From JABFRG01 sp038210445 (GTDB lineage: Bacteria > Myxococcota_A > Polyangia > Polyangiales > Polyangiaceae), in NCBI GenBank assembly GCA_038210445.1, contig JBBQWQ010000009.1:1-64000 (forward strand): a stretch of 64,000 bases of DNA. The letters run 5' to 3'. This document shows, in pieces, positions 52,520 through 61,943 of the stretch. The notes below the pieces were generated by a model, which searched no databases, was not told where the DNA came from, and worked only from the letters and a program-made list of their open reading frames with translations. Positions within the stretch are counted from its first letter, which is position 1. Every line of letters starts with the position of its first letter. A program made the position numbers and the translations under genes.

Positions 52520-54334
52520 CTACACGACGTCGATGCCCACCAGCTTCATGAGCCGGAGGGCGTTGGAGCTCTGCACTACGCCTTCGCGAAGCTTGTAGTC
52601 GAAGGTCATGATGTCGTTTTCCACCTGCTCCTCGAAGTGCACGTTGCGAACGCGCCCCTGGGTGCCGGCTTCGGCTTCGACCAAACCGAGCTCGAGATCG
52701 TGGGTCGACACCGCGCCGATGGCGCCGGCCCGCAAAAGCTCGCGGACGAACGCGCGGGCGCCGATGAGCCGCTCGCGGGCGTTGGTGCCGTGGAGGATCT
52801 CGTCGAGCAAGAAGAGCGCCTTGGCTCCGCCGTCGTCGCGGGCCGCGTCGAGCACCACGCGAAGCTTGCGCAGCTCGGCGTAGAAGCGCGACACGCCGTC
52901 GCCCACCGAGTCGCGCACGCGCATGCTGGTGACCACCCGGAGGTTGCCCAGCGACATCTCGTCGGCGCACACCGGAGCGCCGGCGTAGGCCAGCACCACG
53001 TTGATGCCGAGCGATCGCAGGAGCGTGGACTTTCCCGACATGTTGGAGCCGGTGACGATGAGCGCCCCGTCGACGTCGAGATCGTTGGTGATCCGCCGTT
53101 GCCGCGCGAGGAGCGGGTGCCCGAGGCCCTTGAACTTGAGCGAGGCGCGGCCTTCGTCGAAGACCGGCCAGCCGAACTCCGGGTGCTCGTAGGCGAAGGT
53201 GCCCACGCTGGCCTGCGCGTCGAGGTTGCCGAGCGCGACGAACCACGGCCGCAGGCGTCCGCGCATGGAGCTGCGAAAGGCCTCGAGGGCCAGCGCGCAG
53301 TGCACGTCCCACAAGACCATGGGCCCGATGAAGAAGCGGAAGACCTCGTTGTTGCGGGCGCTGGCGAAGCTCACGATGCGCGAGAGCTTGGCCATTTGGG
53401 CGCTGGCGGAGCGCCCCTCGGTGCGCAGGCTCTCCTTGGCGGCCTTGGAGCTGGGCGCCTGAAACTCGGTGGCCTCCACCAGGGCGAAGAGCTCGGCGTA
53501 GCTCAGGAGCCCGCGGTCGCGATCGGTGGCCTTGAAGGTGGTCTCCAGGCGAACGCCGAGCCACATCGAGAGCAGGTACGAGAAGAGGACCGTGCCCAGC
53601 CAGGTGGCGCTGGGCACGAGCCCGAAGCGCGACGCGATGAAGAGCGCGAGCGACGCCAGCGGCAATGCGAACGAGGCCACGCGCAAGGCCCCCTGCGAGG
53701 GCAGCTCGGAGGGCGCTTCGACCCAGGCCACGAAGGGCTCGGGATCGTTTTTGTCGCCCTCGGAGACGGCGCCCAGGACCGCCAGCCGTTCACGGAAGGT
53801 GGTGAGCGAAGCCAGCTCGCGCACCGCCGCCTGCCGCGCGCGCCCCAGGGCGTCGGGCGAAGGCGCAGGTTCGAGGAGCACCTTCTCGAGCGCGTGCTCG
53901 CCGAAACGCGTGGAGGTTACATCCATCAGCTGCAAGAGCGAGCCCGGGCCCACGATGTCGAGATCGTCGGCGTAGGGGTGCTCGGCGGCCGCCGCTTCGT
54001 CGCCGCGAGAGGGAAAGCTGCGCCACTCGCCGGCAAGGCGCTTTTGCCCCTTCTCGTAGAAGGCCACCGCGGCGTCGGCGCGGCTTCGCTTCTCGAAGAC
54101 CGAGACGTGGGCGAACACGAGCGCCACGAAGGCGAGCACGCATGCGCCCACGCCGTACCAGCCGATGCTCGGCACGGGCCCCCAGACCATGGCCACGATG
54201 AGGCCGAAGGGGATGACGAACAGCGCGACCCGAGCTCGGGAGATGAGGGCGGCGCGACCGGCCAGCGCCTCTTGCTCCTGGCGAAAGTGCGCGAGGCGAG
54301 CGGCGTAAAATGTTTCGGGAGATTCAGGCGGCAC
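52520..54334 (-). CDS. Membrane-anchored MutS-family ATPase
   Basis: 604 aa. Two or three transmembrane helices occur near the N-terminus (ALFVIPFGLIVAMVWG; IGWYGVGACVLAFVALVFAHV) and two more about residue 235. The C-terminal part is a MutS-type ABC ATPase: Walker A TGSNMSGKST, Walker B ALFLLDEILHGTNARE and the His loop AVSTHDLELG. There is no mismatch-recognition domain. Such membrane MutS proteins occur in Bacteroidetes and myxobacteria, with unknown function. Its end is not shared, but its start overlaps the small winged-helix gene by 11 bp. Confidence 0.88.
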   Translation of the reverse strand: MPPESPETFYAARLAHFRQEQEALAGRAALISRARVALFVIPFGLIVAMVWGPVPSIGWYGVGACVLAFVALVFAHVSVFEKRSRADAAVAFYEKGQKRLAGEWRSFPSRGDEAAAAEHPYADDLDIVGPGSLLQLMDVTSTRFGEHALEKVLLEPAPSPDALGRARQAAVRELASLTTFRERLAVLGAVSEGDKNDPEPFVAWVEAPSELPSQGALRVASFALPLASLALFIASRFGLVPSATWLGTVLFSYLLSMWLGVRLETTFKATDRDRGLLSYAELFALVEATEFQAPSSKAAKESLRTEGRSASAQMAKLSRIVSFASARNNEVFRFFIGPMVLWDVHCALALEAFRSSMRGRLRPWFVALGNLDAQASVGTFAYEHPEFGWPVFDEGRASLKFKGLGHPLLARQRRITNDLDVDGALIVTGSNMSGKSTLLRSLGINVVLAYAGAPVCADEMSLGNLRVVTSMRVRDSVGDGVSRFYAELRKLRVVLDAARDDGGAKALFLLDEILHGTNARERLIGARAFVRELLRAGAIGAVSTHDLELGLVEAEAGTQGRVRNVHFEEQVENDIMTFDYKLREGVVQSSNALRLMKLVGIDVV

Positions 54335-54608
54335 GTCGAACGGTAGCTTTCCGGCGCGCGCTTCGCCGAGAGCCGGCGAAGGCGACCGCGAGCGCGAAGC
54401 CCGGCAGGAGGAGGCGCACGACGGTGGCGGTGCGCTGGAGGAGCCCCTGCGTCTCGAGGCGACGGAGGGCGTTGCGGAGGTCGGCGGGTGACGCGTCGAC
54501 GCGAACGAGCAGCGCTGCTTCGTCGGCCGCTTCGCTCTTGCGGGCGAGGCGGAGGAGCGCCGAGAGGATGTCGAGATCGCAGGCCGAGAGGGAGGAGGTT
54601 GCGTTCAT
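54324..54608 (-). CDS. Small winged-helix DNA-binding protein
   Basis: 94 aa. The middle of the protein (LDILSALLRLARKSEAADEAALLVRVDASPADLRNALRRLETQGLLQRTATVVRLLLPG) folds like an ArsR/MarR-type winged helix. A hydrophobic, then basic C-terminus follows (GFALAVAFAGSRRSARRKA). It overlaps the MutS-like gene by 11 bp. Inverted repeats at and just before its start suggest it binds its own promoter. Confidence 0.7.
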   Translation of the reverse strand: MNATSSLSACDLDILSALLRLARKSEAADEAALLVRVDASPADLRNALRRLETQGLLQRTATVVRLLLPGFALAVAFAGSRRSARRKATVRRAA

Positions 54609-54636
54609 GAGATGAACCTTACGTTCAGCACTGAAC
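54603..54636. promoter_or_regulatory. Paired inverted repeats at the winged-helix gene start
   Basis: GTTCA-TGAGA-TGAAC (54603-54617) covers the start codon and GTTCA-GCAC-TGAAC (54623-54636) lies 5 bp upstream. Same arms, spacers of 5 and 4. Probable autoregulatory operators. The rest of the 240-bp gap (54609-54848) is relatively AT-rich and may hold the promoters for surE too. Confidence 0.6.
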
Positions 54637-54848
54637 ACCTGTCCAAAAGGCTGCGTCGATTTCTTGTAAGAGTTCGATATCATTCAGTTCTTATTCACAA
54701 AGATCCGACCTCTGTTCACCTGATCGGACGTGCGGCGCTGATAGGCCGTGGAGTACCGCGGCGAGCCCGCTGCGCGCGCCCATGGTCGCGAAACCCAGGC
54801 CGTTTGTCCACCGGCACGAACGAGCCGGCATGGTAGCGTCCCGGCCCC

Positions 54849-55598
54849 ATGCGCCCTTTGGTTTTGCTCTCGAACGACGACGGGTACACGAGCCGAGGCA
54901 TTCGCGCGGTCCGGGAGGCGCTGCTCACCGTGGCCGACGTGGTGCTGGTGGCGCCGGAGACGGAACAGAGCGCATCGAGCCACTCGCTGAGCCTCCACCG
55001 GCCGCTTCGCCTGCGCAGCGTGGAGCCCGGCGTGTTCGCCCTCGACGGCACGCCCGCGGATTGCGTGTATGTTGCACTTCACAGCGACGGCAAGGTGCTT
55101 CCCCGCAAGCCCGATCTCATCGTCTCCGGCATCAACCGCGGGCTCAACCTGGGGCAAGACGCGTTCTACTCCGGTACCGTGGCAGCCGCCCGCGAAGGCG
55201 CCCTGCGCGGGATTCCGGCGCTCGCCTCCAGCGCCGAGGTGGGTGGCGATCTCGACGCCATCGCGAAGCTCACCACGCAGCTGGCGATGTCGCTCCTGGA
55301 GGCCCGCCGCGGCGTGGCGGCGCTCCTCTCGCTGAACGTGCCCAAGGTGTGGAACGGCAAGGTGCAGGCTGCGCGGCTCGGCGCGCGCCTCTACGAGGAA
55401 ATCGTCTACTTCCGCACCGATCCCCGGGGCCGCGAGTACCTGTGGCTGGGCGGCCCCGGCGTCTCCCACAAGGACGACCCGGGCAGCGACACCGACGCCT
55501 TCGATCGCAGCTTCGCCACGCTCACCCCGCTCGATCTGGACCTCACGCTCCGCGAAGGGCTCGCGCTGGCCGATTCCCTCGGCCAGACCATCGGCTGA
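54849..55598 (+). CDS. surE: 5'-nucleotidase SurE
   Basis: Phosphatase acting on nucleoside monophosphates in stationary phase. 249 aa with LLSNDDGYTSRGIRA (metal-binding Asp10-Asp11), PETEQSASSHSLSLHRPLRLR, GTPADCVYVAL and SGINRGLNLGQDAFYSGTVAAAREGAL. It stands alone; the stop is 8 bp from a convergent gene. TAGCGT lies nine bases before the ATG. Confidence 0.95.
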   Translation: MRPLVLLSNDDGYTSRGIRAVREALLTVADVVLVAPETEQSASSHSLSLHRPLRLRSVEPGVFALDGTPADCVYVALHSDGKVLPRKPDLIVSGINRGLNLGQDAFYSGTVAAAREGALRGIPALASSAEVGGDLDAIAKLTTQLAMSLLEARRGVAALLSLNVPKVWNGKVQAARLGARLYEEIVYFRTDPRGREYLWLGGPGVSHKDDPGSDTDAFDRSFATLTPLDLDLTLREGLALADSLGQTIG

Positions 55599-55605
55599 CG
55601 GCCGC

Positions 55606-56844
55606 TTAGAACAGCAGCTTGTTCATGCGGGCAGCGATCTGCGCCGAGTCGTTGGCGACCCGGTCGGAGACGCCGGCGTCGGTGCCCTTCCAGGAGAACG
55701 CGTGAAGGTTCTCGATGTCTTTGGAGGCCACGTGCTTGGCGGTCATGGGCGCCTTGAACACGTTCGCCGGGTCAATGCGGTCCTTGAGCAGGGGCTTTTC
55801 CGAGAGCAGCGCCTTGCGAGCGCCGGCGGCCACGTGGCACTCGACGCAGGCCATGGTCTCCGGCGAGTGGATGAGGGGGTTGTCGATGCGGAGCGAGGCG
55901 TTGAGCGACTTCACCTGCTCGGCCTCGGTGGTGGTGCGGCGATCGAGAATGGCGCCGATCTTGTCCGGTGAGCCGGTCTCGGTGGGCGCCTCGCCTTCGT
56001 CGAGGCCGCGAAGGTGCATCGGGAGCGACATGCCGGGGCCTTCGATGGCCTGCCGGGTGGAGCTGGTGGAGGCGATCTTCTCGACCTTGGCCACCTGGTT
56101 GGTGACGGAGGTGATGCCGAAGACCCAGACCGGCTCGCGATCGGCCGTGCGCTGGAGGAACGTCACGCGCTCCAGGTTCCCGCCGCCGCACACCTTCTTC
56201 ACCTGCGCGAAGAGCTCTTTGGCGAAGGCGCCGGTGAGACCTTCCTTCGCGAGGGTCGGGTGCACGCCGAGGCTCGCGTAGGAAAAGCGCACGCCCACGT
56301 TGCGCGCGTCGAACATGGCCTTGGTGAACGTTCGGAGCTCGCCTTCGGTGACCCGGTAGAACGCGTGAATGGCGCCGTCGGCAGCCTCGAACACGCCGGC
56401 TGCGTTGGCGAGCACCGGCTGGAATACCAGGCGAATCTCCGGCACGCAGCGCGCCTCGGCATCCGTCGGCTTGGTGCGGCCGCAGGGGTCGACGCGCACC
56501 GCAGTGAGGCGCAGCAAGGGTCGCTCCTTGGCCTCGGTGTCGATGCCCGGCGCGCCGTGCTGCGGATAGAAAAGAGGCTGGAGCACCTTCTGTTGGGGCT
56601 TGCCGTTGAGCACGTAGGCGGTCTGCGGAACCAGCTCGTCGCCGCCCTTGCCCTTCGCGGTGGCCGCAAGGCTCTCGTTCGCGTTGCTCTTGGGCAGCGG
56701 CAGCAGGATGCTCACGTCGGCGGGCGTCAGCTTGCCGGTGTTGATGTCGTCCTCCGACTCCGCGCCGTCGTCGGCCGCGCAGCCCGCGCCGGCGGCGAGA
56801 ACCAGGGAGGTGAGAAACATGAGGGGAGCGCGCGATCGAGCCAT
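55606..56844 (-). CDS. Cytochrome-like lipoprotein with one CxxCH
   Basis: 412 aa with lipobox LAAGAGC. A long beta-rich part without recognised domains is followed near the end by CVECHVAAGARKALL, one heme c site, with DRVANDSAQIAARMNKLLF at the end. Probably a surface mono-heme electron carrier. It is the second of three CxxCH lipoproteins in this window. Confidence 0.75.
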   Translation of the reverse strand: MARSRAPLMFLTSLVLAAGAGCAADDGAESEDDINTGKLTPADVSILLPLPKSNANESLAATAKGKGGDELVPQTAYVLNGKPQQKVLQPLFYPQHGAPGIDTEAKERPLLRLTAVRVDPCGRTKPTDAEARCVPEIRLVFQPVLANAAGVFEAADGAIHAFYRVTEGELRTFTKAMFDARNVGVRFSYASLGVHPTLAKEGLTGAFAKELFAQVKKVCGGGNLERVTFLQRTADREPVWVFGITSVTNQVAKVEKIASTSSTRQAIEGPGMSLPMHLRGLDEGEAPTETGSPDKIGAILDRRTTTEAEQVKSLNASLRIDNPLIHSPETMACVECHVAAGARKALLSEKPLLKDRIDPANVFKAPMTAKHVASKDIENLHAFSWKGTDAGVSDRVANDSAQIAARMNKLLF

Positions 56845-56942
56845 GTGGGTATGGGTAAGCAAGAACGGCGCCGCCCGACACGATGCGCCAACTAGCTGAA
56901 ATGACTGGTCCGTTGCGCGCGAGAAGGGGGGCGTCGCGGGGA

Positions 56943-57377
56943 TCACCGCTGGGCTACCGAGCTCGGAGCCCGAGAGCGCGGCGCGCGGGCCGTGATGATC
57001 TCGAGCGCGACCACCAGCGCGACCACCAGGGTCTCGCCGGCAAAGTAGGCCACGCCGAGCGAAGTTACCCGGGCCCGATGCGCAATGAGGACGGCCCATG
57101 TGGTTGCACAATACACGGTATTGGCCACCGCGATGGCGGTCAAGAGCGCGCGGTAACGGCGACCGACCCACGAGAAGGCTGCGAAGCATCCGAGCGAATA
57201 GAACGCGAACGCGCCAGCCACCCCGGCGAGCGGCTTCAGCACCGCTGCAGGCACGCCGAAGTGGCGCTCGAGCGGCATGAGCAGGAAGATCAGCAGCCCT
57301 CCGGTGAGGAGCGCGCCGCAGCCGTCGAGGAGAAAGACCCATCGAGGTCGGGCCGTGAGCGCACGCAGAAGGCGCAT
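56943..57377 (-). CDS. Small membrane protein, four helices
   Basis: 144 aa with four transmembrane helices (WVFLLDGCGALLTGGLLIFLL; PAAVLKPLAGVAGAFAFYSLGCFAAF; LLTAIAVANTVYCATTWAVLI; LGVAYFAGETLVVALVVALEIITA). No family is recognised; size and layout resemble DoxX-like or DUF proteins. It is 43 bp after the aldehyde dehydrogenase gene on the same strand and likely shares its transcript. Confidence 0.7.
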   Translation of the reverse strand: MRLLRALTARPRWVFLLDGCGALLTGGLLIFLLMPLERHFGVPAAVLKPLAGVAGAFAFYSLGCFAAFSWVGRRYRALLTAIAVANTVYCATTWAVLIAHRARVTSLGVAYFAGETLVVALVVALEIITARAPRSRAPSSVAQR

Positions 57378-57420
57378 GGAACTTTGCGTAGGCGTAGGGG
57401 CGCCCACGCCGTTTGGCAAC

Positions 57421-58938
57421 TCAGCCCCCGCCGAGCCGCTTGGGGATGAGCGAGAGGAGTTTGAACAGCGCGCCGATGCGCGCGCCGATACCGCCACCGC
57501 CACGGAGCACCGCCATCGCCCGCGCCAGGGCGGTGAGCACCGGCGTGTAGGGGTACCACCAGAGCTCGCGCTTGCCGCGGTTCTTGTCGACCAGCAGCGC
57601 GCGCGGTCGGGTGAGCATATCGAGCGCGTGCGGCGAGTTGGTGACGCCGTAGCCGGTCTCCCCTACCCCGCTCCAGGGCATCATGGGAATGGCGCCGGTG
57701 AACGCGTGGTTGTTGATGGTGACGACGCCGGCGCGCAGCCCGCGGGCCAGGGCGGTGGCCTTCTTGGTGTCGCGGCTCCAGATGCTGGCGGTGAGGCCAT
57801 AGCGGCTGTCGTTGGCCTGGGCGATGGCGTCGTCTGCGTCTTTCACCGTGATGATGGGGATGACCGGACCGAAGGTCTCGTCGGTGACGAGCGCGGTCGA
57901 CGCGTCTTTCACGCGCACGACGGTGGCCGGATACTTCGAACCCTCGCCGGCCTCGCCGCCGCACAGGATCTCGCTTCCGGCTTCCTTCGCCGCGTCGACG
58001 TGCCGCTTCACGATGTCGCACTGGGCAGTGGTGGCGAGCGGGCCGATCTCCTCGGGCGTGAGCGCCTTCACCGCGGCCACCACCTTGTCAGTGAAGTCCT
58101 TGGCCACCGACTCCACCACGTACACCCGCTCGATGGCCGCGCAGTTCTGCCCGGCGTTGCCCAGGGCGCCCCACACGATGCCGTTGACCGCGCGCTCCAT
58201 CTCGGCGTCGGCGAGGACGATGGCGGCGTCTTTGCCGCCCAGCTCGAGGGCGCAAGGAATGAGCTTCTCGGCGCAGGCCACCGCGACCTTGCGGCCGGTG
58301 GCTACGCTGCCGGTGAAGACCACCAGATCGACGTCGGCGGCCACCAGGGCCGAGCCCACGTCGCCGCCGCCTTGCACCAGCGTGAGAACGCCTTCCGGCA
58401 AGAGATCCTTGAACAGCTCGCCCAGCAGCGCGCCGCTCCGGGGCGTCACCTCGCTGGGCTTGAAGATCACCGCGTTGCCGGCGAGGAGCGCCGGCACCAG
58501 CGTGCGCAGCGGCAGCGCGACCGGAAAGTTCCAGGGCTGGATGAGCGCCACCACGCCCCGCGCCTCGCGCGACACAGTGGCCGCCTTCGACGGGTACGCG
58601 ATGGCGTCGAGCTCGACGTCGGTCACCTCGAGGAGCTCCTCGATGGCGTCGCACCAGTAGACCACCACGTCGGCCGAGGGCAGCACCTCCGCCAGGAGCG
58701 CTTCGGCCAAGGGTTTGCCCACCTCGCGATGCACGATCGAGGCGATGTCGTCGGCACGCTCCAGGATGCGTCGCTTCAAGGGCCGCAGGCGATCGGCCCG
58801 CTTGTGCGCCGGCACCTCGCCCCACGCGCGCTGGGCCTTGCGCGCAGCGGCCACCAGGCCCGGAAGATCGGCGGCAGCGGTGGCTTCGAGCGGGCCCAGG
58901 GCAGCCCCGTCCACGGGGCTCTTCATCGCGAACGTCAT
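57421..58938 (-). CDS. Aldehyde dehydrogenase (NAD(P)-dependent)
   Basis: 505 aa. Catalytic Cys266 in GNAGQNCAAIERVYV and Glu232 in LELGGKDAAIVL; NAD loop FTGSVATGR and PWNFPVALPLRTLVPALLAGNAVIFKPSE. Substrate type is not clear; the layout fits fatty-aldehyde or succinate-semialdehyde-like groups. The C-terminus has an extra hydrophobic stretch (PYTPVLTALARAMAVL...FKLLSLIPKRLGGG) like membrane-associated fatty aldehyde dehydrogenases. ATG at 58938. Confidence 0.92.
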   Translation of the reverse strand: MTFAMKSPVDGAALGPLEATAAADLPGLVAAARKAQRAWGEVPAHKRADRLRPLKRRILERADDIASIVHREVGKPLAEALLAEVLPSADVVVYWCDAIEELLEVTDVELDAIAYPSKAATVSREARGVVALIQPWNFPVALPLRTLVPALLAGNAVIFKPSEVTPRSGALLGELFKDLLPEGVLTLVQGGGDVGSALVAADVDLVVFTGSVATGRKVAVACAEKLIPCALELGGKDAAIVLADAEMERAVNGIVWGALGNAGQNCAAIERVYVVESVAKDFTDKVVAAVKALTPEEIGPLATTAQCDIVKRHVDAAKEAGSEILCGGEAGEGSKYPATVVRVKDASTALVTDETFGPVIPIITVKDADDAIAQANDSRYGLTASIWSRDTKKATALARGLRAGVVTINNHAFTGAIPMMPWSGVGETGYGVTNSPHALDMLTRPRALLVDKNRGKRELWWYPYTPVLTALARAMAVLRGGGGIGARIGALFKLLSLIPKRLGGG

Positions 58939-59023
58939 GACGCCGTTACGTACCACGCGCCTGCCATAGGCGGAGAAGGGAATTCGCCGGTCCTCAGCCG
59001 CGAGTGGTGCTAAAAAACGAACG

Positions 59024-60334
59024 GTGAACCGAGAGCTCTACGCCGCCCACGCAAAGTCCCTCCAACAGCGCTACGAGCAGGCCCTGGCTGCACGTGGCTT
59101 CGACACCGTGGTCATCCACTCGGGTTCGCCGAAGAAGCGCTCGGAGTTCGACGATCAGTTCTTTCCGCTCCGGCCCACGCCGCACTTTCAGCACTGGGTC
59201 GCCCTCGAAGAAGCCGACTGCGCCATCGTGGTGCGCATGGGCCGCAAGCCGCTCCTGGTGTGGCCGGTGGTCGATAGCTTCTGGGAGCGGCCGCGGGAGC
59301 CGGCGCTCGGGCATCTGGGCGACGCCCTCGAGGTGATTCGCCCGAAGTCGCACAAGGCGGTCCAGGATCATCTGCAGGGCAAGACCGCGTTCATCGGCGA
59401 GACCGGCAAAATGGCCGCGGAATGGGGCATCGACAGCGTGAACCCGGAGGCGCTCACCCGCGATCTCGACGAGCTCCGGGTGCACAAGAGCGACTTCGAA
59501 GTGGCGTGTATCGACGAGGCCAACCGCATCTCGAGCCTGGGGCATCAAGCGGTCTTCGAAGCCTTCCAGGGCGGCGTGTTCTCGGAGCTCGAGCTCCACC
59601 TTTTGTACCTCAAGGCCACCGCCCAAGACGATCCCGATACGCCCTACAAGAACATCGTTGCCCTGGGGCACAATGGCGCAACGCTGCACCACGTGAGCTA
59701 CGGCCGCTCCAAGGTCGATGCGGCATCGCTGCTGGTCGACGCCGGCGCCGTACACCTCGGCTACTGCTCCGACATCACTCGCACCTGGGTGAAGGGCCAC
59801 GGCGCCCTGGCCGGCACGTTCCGCGGCATGGTCGAGGGGCTGGAGAAGGCGCAGCTCCGGCTCTGCGATCAGGCCAAGGCCGGCCTCATGTACGAGACCC
59901 TGCACGAAGACGCGCACCGGGAAATTGCCACCATCCTCAAGGACGCCGGCGTGGCCTCGGGCAGCACCGAGGCCATCGCCACCACCGGCATCAGCCGCGC
60001 GTTCTTCCCGCACGGCCTCGGCCACTCGCTGGGGCTCCAGTGCCACGACGTCGGCTGCGCCTTGGTGAAGCCCAAGACCGCCAACTCGGCTCTGCGCCAC
60101 ACGCGGCAGATCGAGGAGCGGCAGTGCTTCACGGTCGAGCCGGGCATCTACTTCATCGACGGCCTGCTGGGCGCGCTCCGCGAGAAGCCCGAAGGCAAAG
60201 ACGTGGACTGGAAGCTGGTGGAGGGCCTCGCTGCCTTCGGCGGCATCCGCATCGAGGACGATCTGGTGGTCTTCGGCGGAACCACCAAGAACCTCACCCG
60301 GCCGCTCCTCCCGCGCGGCGGCGGCGCTGCATAG
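59024..60334 (+). CDS. pepQ: Xaa-Pro dipeptidase
   Basis: 436-aa M24 metallopeptidase splitting X-Pro dipeptides. Metal ligands: Asp in DAGAVHLGYCSDITRTW (both), His in HGLGHSLGLQCHD, Glu in TVEPGIYFI and in GGIRIEDDLVV. GTG start; TAAAAA ends seven bases upstream. The next gene's GTG shares the last base of its TAG stop. Confidence 0.93.
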   Translation: MNRELYAAHAKSLQQRYEQALAARGFDTVVIHSGSPKKRSEFDDQFFPLRPTPHFQHWVALEEADCAIVVRMGRKPLLVWPVVDSFWERPREPALGHLGDALEVIRPKSHKAVQDHLQGKTAFIGETGKMAAEWGIDSVNPEALTRDLDELRVHKSDFEVACIDEANRISSLGHQAVFEAFQGGVFSELELHLLYLKATAQDDPDTPYKNIVALGHNGATLHHVSYGRSKVDAASLLVDAGAVHLGYCSDITRTWVKGHGALAGTFRGMVEGLEKAQLRLCDQAKAGLMYETLHEDAHREIATILKDAGVASGSTEAIATTGISRAFFPHGLGHSLGLQCHDVGCALVKPKTANSALRHTRQIEERQCFTVEPGIYFIDGLLGALREKPEGKDVDWKLVEGLAAFGGIRIEDDLVVFGGTTKNLTRPLLPRGGGAA

Positions 60335-60792
60335 TGTACGGGCAGCAGCCTTCGGCGCCGTACGACAGCACCGACTACTACGTTCACACGCTGCCACCGC
60401 CGGCGCTCAAAGTGCTCGGCGGGGCCCTCATCGTGGCCGGCATTCTCCTGTGTTTTCTCGGGTTCCGGCTCATGCTCGCGGTGCAAGGAAACATCGCGTC
60501 GATGCTCATCGCCGCCCACATGCTGCTGGGCATTCCGCACTTCTTTTTCGCCTATGGCGTCACCGCCGGCAAGATGTGGTGCATGATAGCGGCGCTCCTC
60601 TGCGCGCCCGCGGTGGGCGCCTTGGCGATCTTCGCCCTGCTCACCGGCTCCCTCGCCGGGCTCTTCGGCATCGCGCTCGCGGTGTCGCTGCTGGTGCTCA
60701 TCGCCGTCAACTTCGGCAACGTGAGCCGCATCGCCCACGCGCGCCGCGAGATGCAACGCCTCGACGCCGCCGAGGCTACCGCGCGGCCTTGA
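60334..60792 (+). CDS. Small membrane protein, four helices
   Basis: 152 aa with four transmembrane helices (ALKVLGGALIVAGILLCFLGFRL; IASMLIAAHMLLGIPHFFFAYG; WCMIAALLCAPAVGALAIFALLTG; GLFGIALAVSLLVLIAVNF). Its GTG overlaps the pepQ stop by one base (TAGTG). Function unknown. Parts of its 3' half recur as degraded copies downstream. Confidence 0.78.
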   Translation: MYGQQPSAPYDSTDYYVHTLPPPALKVLGGALIVAGILLCFLGFRLMLAVQGNIASMLIAAHMLLGIPHFFFAYGVTAGKMWCMIAALLCAPAVGALAIFALLTGSLAGLFGIALAVSLLVLIAVNFGNVSRIAHARREMQRLDAAEATARP

Positions 60793-60971
60793 AGAGCACC
60801 GTGGTGGGCGCAGCCGAGCCCTCGGCCCGCGCCTCCACCCAGTAGATGCTCGTAGCGTCGACAGCGAGATCGGTGATGTTGCCGCGCCCGCACACCAGGG
60901 GCACCGGCGCGAACGACGCGTGCGAGACTTTGTAGAGCGGCGCGGAAGAGCTATGTCACCCGCATGGGCGG

Positions 60972-61063
60972 GCGTCTTGGCGATCTTCGCTCCGCTGACT
61001 GCGCCCGCTCGGCGGGCTCTTTGGCATCGCGCTCATCGCTGTCAAGTTTGGCAACGTGAGCGG
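60972..61063 (+). pseudogene. Degraded copy of the preceding membrane-protein gene
   Basis: Matches 60617-60728 at about 80% but lacks a 21-base block between short GCTC repeats, and is shifted by two bases in the middle, so it cannot encode the same helix. It lies in the 350-bp gap before the lipoprotein gene, which holds nothing else. Confidence 0.8.
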
Positions 61064-61142
61064 CAGAACCGACTTTCACGGCGCAGCGGAGACGAAGGAT
61101 GGCACCCTGTTCAGGCGCGGCAATACCCACTACCCTGTCGGA

Positions 61143-61877
61143 GTGGAGTATCCCTTCGTCGTTGGTCTCGTGTTGCTCTCCACAATCGCGTGCGAATCGT
61201 TCGAGGGTGTAGCGGCTACCGAAGCGGGCGCGGGCGACGCAGGAAGGCCAACCGATGCAGGCCCGGCGCTGGACGCAGCGGACGCTGGATGTGCGCAGAC
61301 CATTGACAAGACGGCGCAGCGAGACTGGCGATGGGCTTTCGTGACGAGCGCCCAGTTCGCAGGCGAGATTCGCTACACGCCAACCGGGGCAGCACAGGAT
61401 GCGGGCACCGGAGAGCTCACCGGGGTGCGCGCGGCAGACGCCTACTGCACTGACGTAGGCGTCGCTCGGCTCGGTGGCCGCCGGTACCTGGCCTACCTGG
61501 CGACCGATGTGCGGGCCGACATGCGCTTCATCGACGCCGGTCCATGGCGCACCGCAAATGGTGCCACGGTCTTCGATTCACAAGGTGCGATGGCGGGCGC
61601 CCCGAGCGCGTCGTTGGCCGTGCTCCCGACGGGATGCCCGGTCCCCGATGCCGAGTCGACACGCGTGTGGACCGGGTCCTCGTCCGGGGGCGCCCGCGCG
61701 GCGCTCTGTCCCGGGTGGACGACGAGCGTCGATGCCGGCACCAGCGTGGACGCGGGCGCGACGCCCGAGGGAACCTATGGAGACGCGCGCAAGCTCGACG
61801 CCAGCTGGCAAGGCATCGGCCGGTCCTCCTGCGCGTCGGCCGCGCGGCTCTATTGCTTCGAGGTAATCCCGAACTAG
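61143..61877 (+). CDS. Lipoprotein with DUF1554-like domain
   Basis: 244 aa from a GTG at 61143: signal and lipobox LLSTIAC, an Ala/Asp/Gly-rich linker, and then a lectin-like domain (RRYLAYLATDVRADMRFIDAGPWRTANGATVFDSQ) like the DUF1554/collagen-lectin fold common in myxobacterial surface proteins. Cys residues CTDVG, CPVPD, CPGW and CASAARLYC may form disulfides. The longer GTG (61056) is possible but starts in the decayed copy. Confidence 0.7.
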   Translation: MEYPFVVGLVLLSTIACESFEGVAATEAGAGDAGRPTDAGPALDAADAGCAQTIDKTAQRDWRWAFVTSAQFAGEIRYTPTGAAQDAGTGELTGVRAADAYCTDVGVARLGGRRYLAYLATDVRADMRFIDAGPWRTANGATVFDSQGAMAGAPSASLAVLPTGCPVPDAESTRVWTGSSSGGARAALCPGWTTSVDAGTSVDAGATPEGTYGDARKLDASWQGIGRSSCASAARLYCFEVIPN

Positions 61878-61943
61878 AGCAACGATCCGTTTGCGTCGGT
61901 CGGCTTTTCGCAACGCGTAGAGCCTCTGCCGGCTCCCCCTGCC

